Source: Myxococcales bacterium
Lineage (GTDB): Bacteria; Myxococcota; Myxococcia; Myxococcales; Anaeromyxobacteraceae
DNA length: 13,206 nt
Assembly: GCA_021784995.1 (NCBI GenBank)
Contig: JAJYHA010000197.1
Coordinates: 1-13,206 of the forward strand
Direction: 5' to 3'
Shown here: positions 7,412 through 13,206 of the stretch, piece after piece
Numbering within the stretch: position 1 is the first letter of the stretch
Layout of the letters: each line of letters begins with the position of its first letter
The notes under the pieces: generated by a model
Databases searched by the model: none
What the model was told of the DNA's origin: nothing
What the model saw: only the letters and a program-made list of their open reading frames with translations
Program-made: the position numbers and the translations under genes

Positions 7412-7752
7412 ATGGACCCCCTTTCACCTCCAGCATGACCCCCTCCGGTTGGGCGTGGGAAGGCCGCCACCGGCCCGCGGGGGCGTCTAGAGGCGGTCGA
7501 ATCCGTCTCAACTCAATGTGAAATCTATCGATTTGCTCAGTCTCGAAAAGCGACAGCACTTGCTTGCAGGCAACGCTCCGCGAAAGGTGTCGCACCCGAT
7601 CAGGTTAAGACAGACGCCTCCAGGGCGGTGGCGCGTGCGGGGGAGGGATCGAGGGCGCGATGGACGAGCAGAGCGAGATCGAGAGGACCTTCGCCTTCGA
7701 GCCTGACCCGTCCGGAGCGGCCTCGCGTCGCCGCTCCGGACGGTCTCCGAGG
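7412..7752. other. Intergenic region with an AT-rich island
   Basis: There is no convincing gene in these 341 bases. The part at 7501-7560 is only about 43% G+C, and 7561-7620 about 60%, against roughly 73% in the transporter genes. A short open frame (GTG at 7518, plus strand) crosses it but has no Shine-Dalgarno and runs into an Arg-rich shadow reading. The near-palindrome TGCTTGCAGGCA lies at 7561-7572. The AT-rich part lies about 100 bases upstream of the exported-protein gene and could hold its promoter, but no good -35/-10 pair stands out. The 3' part carries the hairpin at 7708-7743. Confidence 0.6.
7708..7743 (-). terminator. Perfect 13-bp hairpin after the lipoprotein gene
   Basis: Arms CCGTCCGGAGCGG (7708-7720) and CCGCTCCGGACGG (7731-7743) are exact complements with a 10-base loop. 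They sit 9 bases beyond the stop of the lipoprotein gene that ends at 7753. There is no T-run after it on the minus strand, so this is a terminator-like or 3'-end protecting hairpin, not a textbook intrinsic terminator. Confidence 0.65.
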
Positions 7753-8724
7753 TCACTGCTTCGTGGCGGACCAGGTGATCGGGCAGGTCATGGTCCCGCA
7801 CGCGCCGCTGCTGGTGGTGCTGCCGCTGCAGATGTTCGCACCGGTCCCGCAGGCGGAACACCCCACGAACGAGCCGGCCGCGCTGGCGGACGTGCAGGCG
7901 CTGTTGACCGTCAACGCGACCGTGAGAGGCACGTGACAGGTCGAGCCCTGATGCGTCTCGAACGGCCCCACCGTGAGCACGCCGCCCGAGAAGGTGGCCG
8001 GAACCTGTCCGAAGGACTCGTAGCCGCAGACGTTGGTGTTGGCCAGGTAGCTCGGTCCGTGGATGATGGTGACCGTGTAGCCGCCCGCCGTCGAGGGAGT
8101 GACCCAGACCCTGGCGGTCGATTCCACGCCAGGATCGCACTCCGACGGGCCCGTGTCCACGATCCAGTAGCCGGTGGGGCAGGTGGCGCCGGGGGGGGTC
8201 GAGGCGACGGTGCCCGAGGAGACGGTCGCGGTGGCGAGCCCCGTCGTGGTGTCCACCGTCACGGCGCCGAGAGCGACGTCGGCGCTCTCCGTGAGCGTGG
8301 TGCCCGCGGTCGATCCGGACTGGAACGAGAGGGTCGCCACCGTGTTGCCGCCCGTGTCGCGGACGAAGCAGCCGAACGCCACGCCCTTCGCGGCCAGCGT
8401 GAGCGCCACGTTCCCCGAGGCGTCGGCCGTCGCCGAGGCAGCCACGGGAGAGGACTGGAAGGTGACGCAGTAGAGGACGTAACCGGCGAGAGGCGTCGTG
8501 GCGGCGGAGGAGGCGGCGGCCGTGGTGAGCGCCGACGACCTGTAAAGCGCGGACGTGGTCACGGTCCCGGCCACCAGCTGAGCCGAGATGTTGATGTTCG
8601 CGGCGGGGGGGGTGGTGGTGGTGCTGCTGCTGCTGCCCCCGCAGCCCAGGCCGACGGCCGCGCCGAGCGCGGTCGCGGCCAGCAGGGCCCGGCGGGCAGG
8701 TGTACGGCAAGTGCGTGGCTGCAT
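7753..8724 (-). CDS. Putative lipoprotein with Ser/Thr-rich tether and Cys-rich C-terminus
   Basis: The product has 323 residues. The N-terminus has a basic region (RTPARR), a hydrophobic core and VGLGC, with Cys28 the likely lipidated residue. The lipobox is imperfect, since Gly replaces Leu at -3. A tether GGSSSSTTTTPPA follows (29-41). The remainder is Thr/Ser/Ala/Gly-rich beta-type sequence with short Ig-like strands (for example ADASGNVALTLAAKGVAFGCFV). The C-terminal 60 residues hold many Cys residues, including FVGCSACGTGANICSG and GACGTMTCPI, suggesting disulphides outside the cytoplasm. I recognise no family. GGAG lies nine bases before the ATG. Two runs of eight C on the coding strand make it prone to frameshift. 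A strong hairpin follows it. Confidence 0.75.
   Translation of the reverse strand: MQPRTCRTPARRALLAATALGAAVGLGCGGSSSSTTTTPPAANINISAQLVAGTVTTSALYRSSALTTAAASSAATTPLAGYVLYCVTFQSSPVAASATADASGNVALTLAAKGVAFGCFVRDTGGNTVATLSFQSGSTAGTTLTESADVALGAVTVDTTTGLATATVSSGTVASTPPGATCPTGYWIVDTGPSECDPGVESTARVWVTPSTAGGYTVTIIHGPSYLANTNVCGYESFGQVPATFSGGVLTVGPFETHQGSTCHVPLTVALTVNSACTSASAAGSFVGCSACGTGANICSGSTTSSGACGTMTCPITWSATKQ
8605..8634 (-). repeat. Simple-sequence tract in the lipoprotein tether
   Basis: On the coding strand this reads four AGC codons, four ACC codons and two CCC codons (SSSSTTTTPP). The plus strand shows G8 at 8605-8612 followed by GGT and GCT triplets. Triplet slippage would change tether length; slippage in the C8 run would shift the frame. 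Confidence 0.85.
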
Positions 8725-8867
8725 GTGTGGGTTCTCCGGCGAGAGGTGGTGACGTCAGGGTGGACGCTAGCACGCACGTACGACGAGTCACGAAAACGGG
8801 TGTGACGGCCGGGTGACGGGTGCACCCGGAGCGCACCCTGGCGCCCCGCCGCGGGCGAGGTGAGCGT

Positions 8868-8894
8868 GCGCCGGGCGCCGGGCGCCGGGCGCCG
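8868..8894 (+). repeat. 7-bp tandem repeat, about 3.9 copies
   Basis: The unit GCGCCGG is repeated perfectly from 8868 to 8888, with a final partial GCGCCG to 8894. It lies between the lipoprotein gene and the small hypothetical gene ending at 8919, just beyond that gene's stop on the minus strand. The rest of this 194-base gap shows no gene. Confidence 0.8.
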
Positions 8895-8918
8895 TCGTGA
8901 AACCGAGCGACTTGGCGG

Positions 8919-9302
8919 CTACCTGGCCAGCGCGGCCTTCAGGCCGGCCGGATCCTCGACGCTGACCCGCAGTTCGCGAAGCAGGACGGGGAAGCCCATG
9001 ACGTATCCGCGCTGGGTCGGCCTCAGGGCGATGCTCACGATGCCCTCGCCGGAGCCGTTCACGAGCCACCGGCCGGACCAGCCGTGCACGCCGCGGCTCA
9101 GCGGCGCGCGGTCGTGGTCGGTCACCGAGGCCACCGCCGACCTGGGAAACTCTGCGTGGAAGGCCCACGCCATCCGGACCCGGACCTCGCCCTCCGTGAC
9201 CTCGACGAACGACCCCGAGGGCAGGATGAGCAGGGCCGTCGAGAGCGCGCGATAGGCTGCGTCGAAACGGATCGGGAACCTGATCCTTCCTGAACTGAGC
9301 AT
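8919..9302 (-). CDS. Small hypothetical protein, possibly PH-like
   Basis: This 127-residue protein lacks a signal peptide or a clear membrane helix. It opens MLSSGRIRFPIRFDAAYRAL. An alternating beta pattern follows (SFVEVTEGEVRVRMAWAFHAEFPRSAVASVTDH), then GVHGWSGRWLVNGSGEGIVSIAL, and it ends with a short helix EDPAGLKAAL. The order of strands with one C-terminal helix resembles the small bacterial PH-like domain proteins, but I do not recognise a named family and assign no function. The ATG at 9302 is the first start in the frame. It lies 87 bases downstream of the small membrane-protein cluster on the same strand and could be its last gene. Confidence 0.65.
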   Translation of the reverse strand: MLSSGRIRFPIRFDAAYRALSTALLILPSGSFVEVTEGEVRVRMAWAFHAEFPRSAVASVTDHDRAPLSRGVHGWSGRWLVNGSGEGIVSIALRPTQRGYVMGFPVLLRELRVSVEDPAGLKAALAR

Positions 9303-9389
9303 GGGGGCGAGTCTACGCTCGTCGGGGTGCCACGGGCGACGGGAGCGTGAAGCTCGGAGGGCCCGGCGTGGCCCGCTCCGGTGGCGGGT

Positions 9390-9665
9390 TCAGGTGCAGC
9401 GGCCCCAGACCAGCTTCGTCACGTGGATGACGACCATCCCCACCCCGACCAGCAGGTCGAGGAGCATCACGATGCGGTGCCCACCGACGCGGCCGAGGAG
9501 CTTCCAGGAGATGGCCATCAGGGTCGCACCGACGGCGATCGCCAGGAGGTGGTGAAGCGCATAGGCCAGGTCGGGGACCACGAAGAAGAGCGACGAGTCG
9601 ACGATCGCCAGGGTGGTCCCGAGCGCTGCGATCGCCGCGGCGACGGCGAGGACCTTCAGCGACAC
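9390..9665 (-). CDS. Small membrane protein, about three helices
   Basis: From the GTG at 9665 the product has 91 residues and is almost entirely hydrophobic: VLAVAAAIAALGTTLAIV (about 5-22), LHHLLAIAVGATLMAISW (about 38-55) and IVMLLDLLVGVGMVVIHV (about 65-82). It ends KLVWGRCT. The frame extends upstream to 10007, but that extension is an Arg/Pro-rich shadow of the neighbouring gene. The GTG lies inside the end of the preceding gene (10-base overlap) with a G-rich run just before it, so coupled translation is likely. Family unknown. Confidence 0.65.
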   Translation of the reverse strand: MSLKVLAVAAAIAALGTTLAIVDSSLFFVVPDLAYALHHLLAIAVGATLMAISWKLLGRVGGHRIVMLLDLLVGVGMVVIHVTKLVWGRCT

Positions 9666-9967
9666 GGAAAACCCCCGTGGAGCAGGCGCACCGCGTGCGC
9701 GACGCCCACGACCGCCAGCAACGCGAGCACGATCAGGAACAGCTGCCCCTGGCGCGGGTTTCGCCGCAGGGCTGCCACGTTGCCGGCGACCAGCGTCGTC
9801 GCCAGGGCGATGACGGCGACGTCTCGCGTCTTCAGATAAAGCGAGACGGCGTGGCCGCGCGCCATCAGGACGGTGTTGGCGACCGTCACGAGGACGAGCG
9901 CGACGCTCACGGTGAAGACCAGGTATCTCTCGAGCCGGGTGAGCAAGGAACGATCCCTCTCGTCCAT
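9656..9967 (-). CDS. Small membrane protein, about three helices
   Basis: The chosen ATG at 9967 gives 103 residues starting MDERDRSLLTRLERYL. Helices are seen at about 14-33 (VFTVSVALVLVTVANTVLMA), 45-61 (VAVIALATTLVAGNVAA) and 71-90 (LFLIVLALLAVVGVAHAVRL), with RRNPRQGQ as a basic loop between the last two. The frame is open further upstream (ATG at 10021), but that added sequence is low-complexity. The Shine-Dalgarno is weak (GAGG about 10 bases away). It overlaps the next small membrane gene by 10 bases and starts 64 bases after the previous one. No family recognised. Confidence 0.65.
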   Translation of the reverse strand: MDERDRSLLTRLERYLVFTVSVALVLVTVANTVLMARGHAVSLYLKTRDVAVIALATTLVAGNVAALRRNPRQGQLFLIVLALLAVVGVAHAVRLLHGGFPCR

Positions 9968-10031
9968 CGTCCAGGGCCTCGTGCCCACCCGTCCGCCGTG
10001 GCGCCATGGGGTGGCCATCCTCGCGGAGCCG

Positions 10032-10529
10032 TCAGGTCGCACGCAGCGGTCGCCGTGAAGGGGCCGCGGGGCCCGGCGCCCCGCGGCGTCGCCGTACGAG
10101 CCAGCGGAAGGCGGCGTGGTACAGGACCAGCGTGCCGAACATCTGACCGACCAGGACGGCCACGAAGGCGAGCCCGAACACGGTGAGCGAGGCGGCGCCC
10201 AGCAGGAGCGTGTCGACCGCAACGGCCACGAACAGGGCCCGCGCGCGAGCCTCACCGTGCCACGGTGCTTCGTCCGGCTCCCGCCCCAGGGCCGCCAGGG
10301 CGAGCCCGCCGAGGGTGAGGACGATGGCCACCTCGCCGGTGGCGTTCCGGGCGATCGAGGTGAACCAGCGCGTCTCGGTGAAGGAGGTGCACAGGGCGGG
10401 CAGCGGCACGTCGAGGAACCGCGGCTTCCAGCCGGCGCGGAGCCGCGCGAAGCCCACGGCGGCGCCGACGAGCGCGAGGATCGCCCCGGCGGGACGGCAC
10501 GCGGGACCGAGCGGTGGTCTCGGAGGCAC
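10032..10529 (-). CDS. Membrane protein of unknown function, about four helices
   Basis: This 165-residue protein starts at a GTG directly after the TAA of the preceding lipoprotein gene (TAAGTG), with no obvious Shine-Dalgarno, so it probably depends on termination-reinitiation. Hydrophobic segments lie at about 14-29, 64-81 (EVAIVLTLGGLALAAL), 98-117 (ALFVAVAVDTLLLGAASLTV) and 119-139 (GLAFVAVLVGQMFGTLVLYH). A loop with one Cys and ETRWFTSIARNATGE lies between the first two, probably outside. The C-terminus is basic (RRRRGAPGPAAPSRRP) and so probably cytoplasmic. I do not recognise the family. Confidence 0.65.
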   Translation of the reverse strand: MPPRPPLGPACRPAGAILALVGAAVGFARLRAGWKPRFLDVPLPALCTSFTETRWFTSIARNATGEVAIVLTLGGLALAALGREPDEAPWHGEARARALFVAVAVDTLLLGAASLTVFGLAFVAVLVGQMFGTLVLYHAAFRWLVRRRRGAPGPAAPSRRPLRAT

Positions 10530-11162
10530 TTAGTTGAGGTTGGAGTGGTAGACGGGGAAGCTCACGACGGAGCCGTCGTCGTTCACGATGTCGACCTGGA
10601 CGATGCCGAACCTGTGGTTGGCGTAGTAGCGGAAGGCCTTGACGCCCGGGACGCGGGAGTCCTGCTCCACCTGGATGACCTTGATCATGTAGAAGCCGTA
10701 CGGGAAGTCATCCGTCGTGGAGACGCTCTTCACGGTCCTCGTGACCTTGACGCCGTCGCTCTTCGTCAGGACGTACTGATCGCCGACGGCGGCGTTGTAG
10801 TTCACCAGCGTGAAGAGCGCATGATCCTTGTTGAACGTGTCCTGGAAGCCCTCGGACGTGATCTTCATGGTGGTGTCGAAGGCCAGGCCCGTGGCCCCCG
10901 ACTTCATCGAGGCAGGCAGGAGGTCGAGGTACGTCGCCAGCTGTGGGACCGTGGAGACGTCGGCCGTCACGTGCAGGGTGGCGATCCCGCCGCTGTTCCC
11001 CGTGATCGTCATCTGGGCGGGCATGTTCGACGAGATGACGCTGCCGACCGCTCCCGCGGGGACGTTGGTGTCGCCGCCGAGCGTGTTCGAGTTCGACGAG
11101 GAATTGCCGCAGGCCGCGATGGTGAGCGCCGCGACGGCCAACAGCGGTGAACGTCGTGTCAT
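10530..11162 (-). CDS. Putative lipoprotein of unknown function
   Basis: The ATG at 11162 is chosen because a GGGAGG Shine-Dalgarno lies six bases upstream and because it places a compact lipoprotein signal at the N-terminus: MTRRSPLLAVAALTIAAC, Cys18 in IAAC. An Asn/Ser tether follows (GNSSSNSNTLGG). The mature protein, 210 residues in all, is beta-rich with segments GSVISSNMPAQMTITGNSGG, FDTTMKITSEGFQDTF, VTRTVKSVSTTDDFPYGFYM and VKAFRYYANHRFGIVQVDIV. No enzyme motif is visible. Its G+C is visibly lower than in the transporter genes. It heads a run of closely packed small membrane-protein genes on the same strand. Family not recognised. Confidence 0.8.
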   Translation of the reverse strand: MTRRSPLLAVAALTIAACGNSSSNSNTLGGDTNVPAGAVGSVISSNMPAQMTITGNSGGIATLHVTADVSTVPQLATYLDLLPASMKSGATGLAFDTTMKITSEGFQDTFNKDHALFTLVNYNAAVGDQYVLTKSDGVKVTRTVKSVSTTDDFPYGFYMIKVIQVEQDSRVPGVKAFRYYANHRFGIVQVDIVNDDGSVVSFPVYHSNLN

Positions 11163-11343
11163 TCGATCCCTCCCCCTGGGAACCGACGAGTGGTTGTACG
11201 CCGCTTTCACTCTCAGCGTAGCGCGCAAGGTGCACGACGGCGGGTGCGCTCGTCAACTCCGGAGTTCATGTGACGCCATCCGGCCGGTGACGGCCATGCT
11301 GACCCCGTTCCCGGGACGGACGGCGAGCCGGGCGGAGAGACGG

Positions 11344-11369
11344 GAAGGGCCCCTTGGCAGGGGCCCTTC
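11344..11369 (-). terminator. Hairpin terminator of the beta-helix gene
   Basis: An 11-bp perfect stem (GAAGGGCCCCT at 11344-11354, AGGGGCCCTTC at 11359-11369) with a 4-base loop lies 25 bases beyond the stop of the beta-helix gene. The 3' tail on the minus strand is pyrimidine-rich but has no clean T-run. The position and perfection of the stem support a terminator. Confidence 0.75.
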
Positions 11370-11394
11370 TCCTCGAGCGGTGACGGGGCGTCGC

Positions 11395-12330
11395 CTACTT
11401 GGTGGCGTGGACCTTCGCGTTCAACGACCCATCCGTGAAGACCGGCGTGGTGTAGAGGTCGATCGTGTTGTTCACGATCTTGTCGGCATTCCCGAAATCA
11501 TAGACGCCGGCCGCGTACTGATTCGTGCTGGGACCGGTGATCGTGTTGTTGACGACCTTGTCGTTCGTCCTGATCGACGGCGGGACGGAGCAGGCGTCAT
11601 CGCCGCAGTTCACGAGCGCGACCCCGTTGTCATTCCCGGTGAGGGCATTGCCGGTGATCTGGATCCCGGTCGTGACGCCCGAGGTGTCGCCATAGACGAG
11701 GACTCCAGCCGAGGCCGAGCCGTCTCCGCCGCCGGGCGGGACGTAGGAGTGGCCCGTCACCGTGTTCCGCATGGCCGAACCGCTCGCCCCCCAGCCGAAC
11801 TGGATGCCGTTCTGCGCGATGAAGACGACTGGTCCAAGGCCGGTCACCGTGCAGCCCGAGACGGTGACGTTGCTGTTGCCGTTGGCGACGATGCCGCCCT
11901 TCTGATACTCGCTCACCGTCGTGCCGGTCACCGAGCCCGAGGCACTCCCGGTGCCGAAGGAGCGATAGTAGATCCCGACACCGTGCTGCGTACCGTCGAA
12001 CGGAGTGTTGCCGATCTGCTTGACGACGCTGTCCTGGATGGTCACGGCGACATCGTTGACGTCACCGTTGACGAGGACACCGAAGTAGTTGGCGCCGTGG
12101 ATCGTCGCCACGTTGATCAGGCCCGTGCCGCTGTCGTAGTAGACACCGACATTGCACCCCGTCGCGTCCACGTCCATGCCGACGACGGAGGGGGGATCGA
12201 TCAGCGCGGCCGTCATGTTGATGCCGTCCCGGTAGAAGCCCGTCGCGGTGCAGGTCGCGGCTCGAGCGGGGACGGCGAAGGTGAGGAGCAATGCTGCCGC
12301 AGCAACGAGGCCTCCAAACAGGTTCTTCAT
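11395..12330 (-). CDS. Secreted right-handed parallel beta-helix protein
   Basis: The ATG at 12330 gives 311 residues with a Sec signal at 1-24 (MKNLFGGLVAAAALLLTFAVPARA, cut before ATC) and AAGGAG upstream. The frame opens further back to 12426, but that part has no signal-like start. The mature protein carries imperfect beta-helix coils of the PbH1 type, with Asn-rich turns: NVTVSGCTVTG, GIQITGNALTGNDNGV, NDKVVNNTITG and ADKIVNNTIDL. Family members include pectate-lyase-like enzymes and passive adhesins; no catalytic residues stand out. It has few Cys (27 and scattered). Sampled G+C is about 57-60%, well below the transporter genes. It is a single-gene unit with its own hairpin terminator. 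Confidence 0.85.
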   Translation of the reverse strand: MKNLFGGLVAAAALLLTFAVPARAATCTATGFYRDGINMTAALIDPPSVVGMDVDATGCNVGVYYDSGTGLINVATIHGANYFGVLVNGDVNDVAVTIQDSVVKQIGNTPFDGTQHGVGIYYRSFGTGSASGSVTGTTVSEYQKGGIVANGNSNVTVSGCTVTGLGPVVFIAQNGIQFGWGASGSAMRNTVTGHSYVPPGGGDGSASAGVLVYGDTSGVTTGIQITGNALTGNDNGVALVNCGDDACSVPPSIRTNDKVVNNTITGPSTNQYAAGVYDFGNADKIVNNTIDLYTTPVFTDGSLNAKVHATK

Positions 12331-12775
12331 CGATCGTTCACTCCTTGATTGTTCGAGCAACGTGAGTTCCGCGAACACATCTTCAGACGTGACGTTCGCT
12401 CCATGACCGCGGTGGGGGCTGCGCACCGTGTCGTGCCTGGCTCCCTGGGCGTGCGACGAAGACGCCCCGCCGCAAACGCTGCGGGGGGCGACCTCCTCGT
12501 TCCCGATCGTGCGAAACGCGCCGTGGTCAACTGTCGGCAGGTAGCCTTCACGCGACTAGCACCCGTAGTATCAGATCGCGTCGTGTGCGTGATGTCCCGG
12601 GGTCGTGGTAGGCGCGCTGCCATGCGCTCGCCAATTCAGGAATATTTCCGTGGCGCGGCGCAGCATCGGCGTGCTTGCGCGGCACGCGCCCGGCGAGCGC
12701 GGAGGACAACCGTTGCGCCGCCGCCTGCTAGATTGAGCCTCGGACGCAGCCCGCGGCGCGGACCGACGAGGGAAC
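12331..12775. other. Divergent intergenic region
   Basis: These 445 bases separate the beta-helix gene (minus) from the methyltransferase gene (plus), so both promoters should lie here. No coding frame is convincing. Structures seen are a GC-rich hairpin at 12463-12490, the near-palindrome TTGTTCGAGCAA at 12349-12360 and GGAATATTTCC at 12639-12649 in a small AT-rich patch. TAGATT at 12729-12734 could be a -10 element for the methyltransferase gene, but no matching -35 is evident. Confidence 0.6.
12463..12490. other. GC-rich imperfect hairpin
   Basis: CGCCCC at 12463-12468 pairs with 12485-12490. After a one-base bulge (G12469), four more pairs (12470-12473 with 12481-12484) enclose the loop AAACGCT. 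Ten pairs in all, in a non-coding stretch. It could be a terminator for upstream transcription or a leader structure; neither strand shows a T-run beside it. Confidence 0.5.
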
Positions 12776-13206
12776 GTGGTCTCGCATGCTCACGACAATC
12801 CCGAGCTCGCTCGCACCTACGACCGGGTGAGCGAGCAGCAGCTCGAGGGCGGGCGGCGGCTCGCCGGGTATCTCGCCCTCGCGCGTGGCGACCGGGTCCT
12901 CGACGTCGGCTGCGGCACCGGGCGGCTGGCGGAGTGGATGGCCCAGCTCGTCGGTCCCGGGGTGGTCGGGGTGGATCCGCTGCCCGAGCGGATCGCCCTG
13001 GCGCGCGCACGCGCGCCGGGCCTCCGCTTCGAGGTCGGTCGCGCCGAGGATCTGGGCGCCTTCCCGGGCGGCAGCTTCGACGCGGTCTGCGCGTCGGCCG
13101 TCTTCCACTGGGTGGAGGACAAGCCGAGGGCCCTGGCGGAGCTCGCCCGCGTGCTGCGGCCCGGCGGCCGCGCCGGGCTGACGACGCTGGGCAAGGAGCT
13201 GCAACG
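12776..13206 (+). CDS. Class I SAM-dependent methyltransferase (3' partial)
   Basis: This frame starts at the GTG 12776 (VVSHAHDNPELARTYDRVSE) and runs open to the window end, giving 143 residues. An in-frame stop at 12734 limits the start; the ATG at 12786 is in another frame and soon stops. Motif I VLDVGCGTG is at 41-49, the acidic residue ending strand 2 is Asp67 in VGVDPLPERI, then GRAEDLGAFPGGSFDAVCASAVFHW and VLRPGGR follow. This is the Methyltransf_11 pattern (UbiE/BioC-like). The C-terminal part that fixes the substrate is outside the window. The Shine-Dalgarno (GAGGGA) lies very close to the GTG. It is divergent from the beta-helix gene. Confidence 0.88.
   Translation, partial: MVSHAHDNPELARTYDRVSEQQLEGGRRLAGYLALARGDRVLDVGCGTGRLAEWMAQLVGPGVVGVDPLPERIALARARAPGLRFEVGRAEDLGAFPGGSFDAVCASAVFHWVEDKPRALAELARVLRPGGRAGLTTLGKELQ

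Noticed and set aside
7518..7706. A 62-codon plus-strand frame starting in the AT-rich island
   Set aside because: It has no ribosome binding site, and its second half turns into Arg-rich shadow sequence running into the hairpin. Kept only as part of the AT-rich island finding.
8868..8894. Possible CRISPR-like or mobile-element repeat
   Set aside because: The unit is only 7 bases with no spacers, so it is a simple tandem repeat.
10828..12348. A 506-codon plus-strand frame
   Set aside because: It lies opposite the beta-helix and lipoprotein genes, which have signal peptides, ribosome sites and family-like repeats. It has an Arg/Asp/Val-rich shadow composition and no start signal.

Overview
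This is a very GC-rich chromosomal stretch. Sampled lines run about 73% G+C in the transporter genes and about 57-60% in two secreted-protein genes. The composition, the frequent GTG starts, the GC-rich secreted lipoproteins with Gly-Ser-rich tethers, and the gene families suggest a soil or sediment bacterium of the former Deltaproteobacteria, perhaps Myxococcota of the Anaeromyxobacter type. That placement is an inference. No rRNA or tRNA gene, insertion sequence or CRISPR array was seen.

Layout: (1) 1-2305, plus strand: the C-terminal membrane half of an RbbA-type ABC protein, cut by the window edge, followed by its YhhJ-type permease partner. This is the tail of a yhiI-rbbA-yhhJ-like export operon. 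(2) 2322-6307, minus strand, tail to tail with the first block: a high-affinity amino-acid (Liv/HAAT) ABC uptake operon, transcribed livK-livH-livM-livG-livF. The junctions are overlapping or short. LivM is reduced to 149 codons by what looks like an in-frame internal deletion. (3) 6484-7411, minus strand: a PaaI-type hotdog thioesterase and a small exported protein. (4) 7412-7752: an intergenic stretch holding an unusually AT-rich island and a perfect 13-bp hairpin. (5) 7753-11162, minus strand: a Ser/Thr-tethered lipoprotein with two C8 tracts, a small hypothetical protein, three small multi-pass membrane proteins and a second lipoprotein. The last four lie close together, in part abutting or overlapping. 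(6) 11395-12330, minus strand: a secreted parallel beta-helix protein with a clear hairpin after it. (7) 12331-12775: a divergent intergenic region, then the start of a SAM-dependent methyltransferase on the plus strand, cut by the window end.

The RbbA/YhhJ pair and the Liv operon are recognisable families. The least explained parts are the compact lipoprotein and membrane-protein cluster at 9390-11162, the AT-rich island near 7500-7560 and the shortened livM. I see no convincing evidence of a complete new defence or mobile system here.
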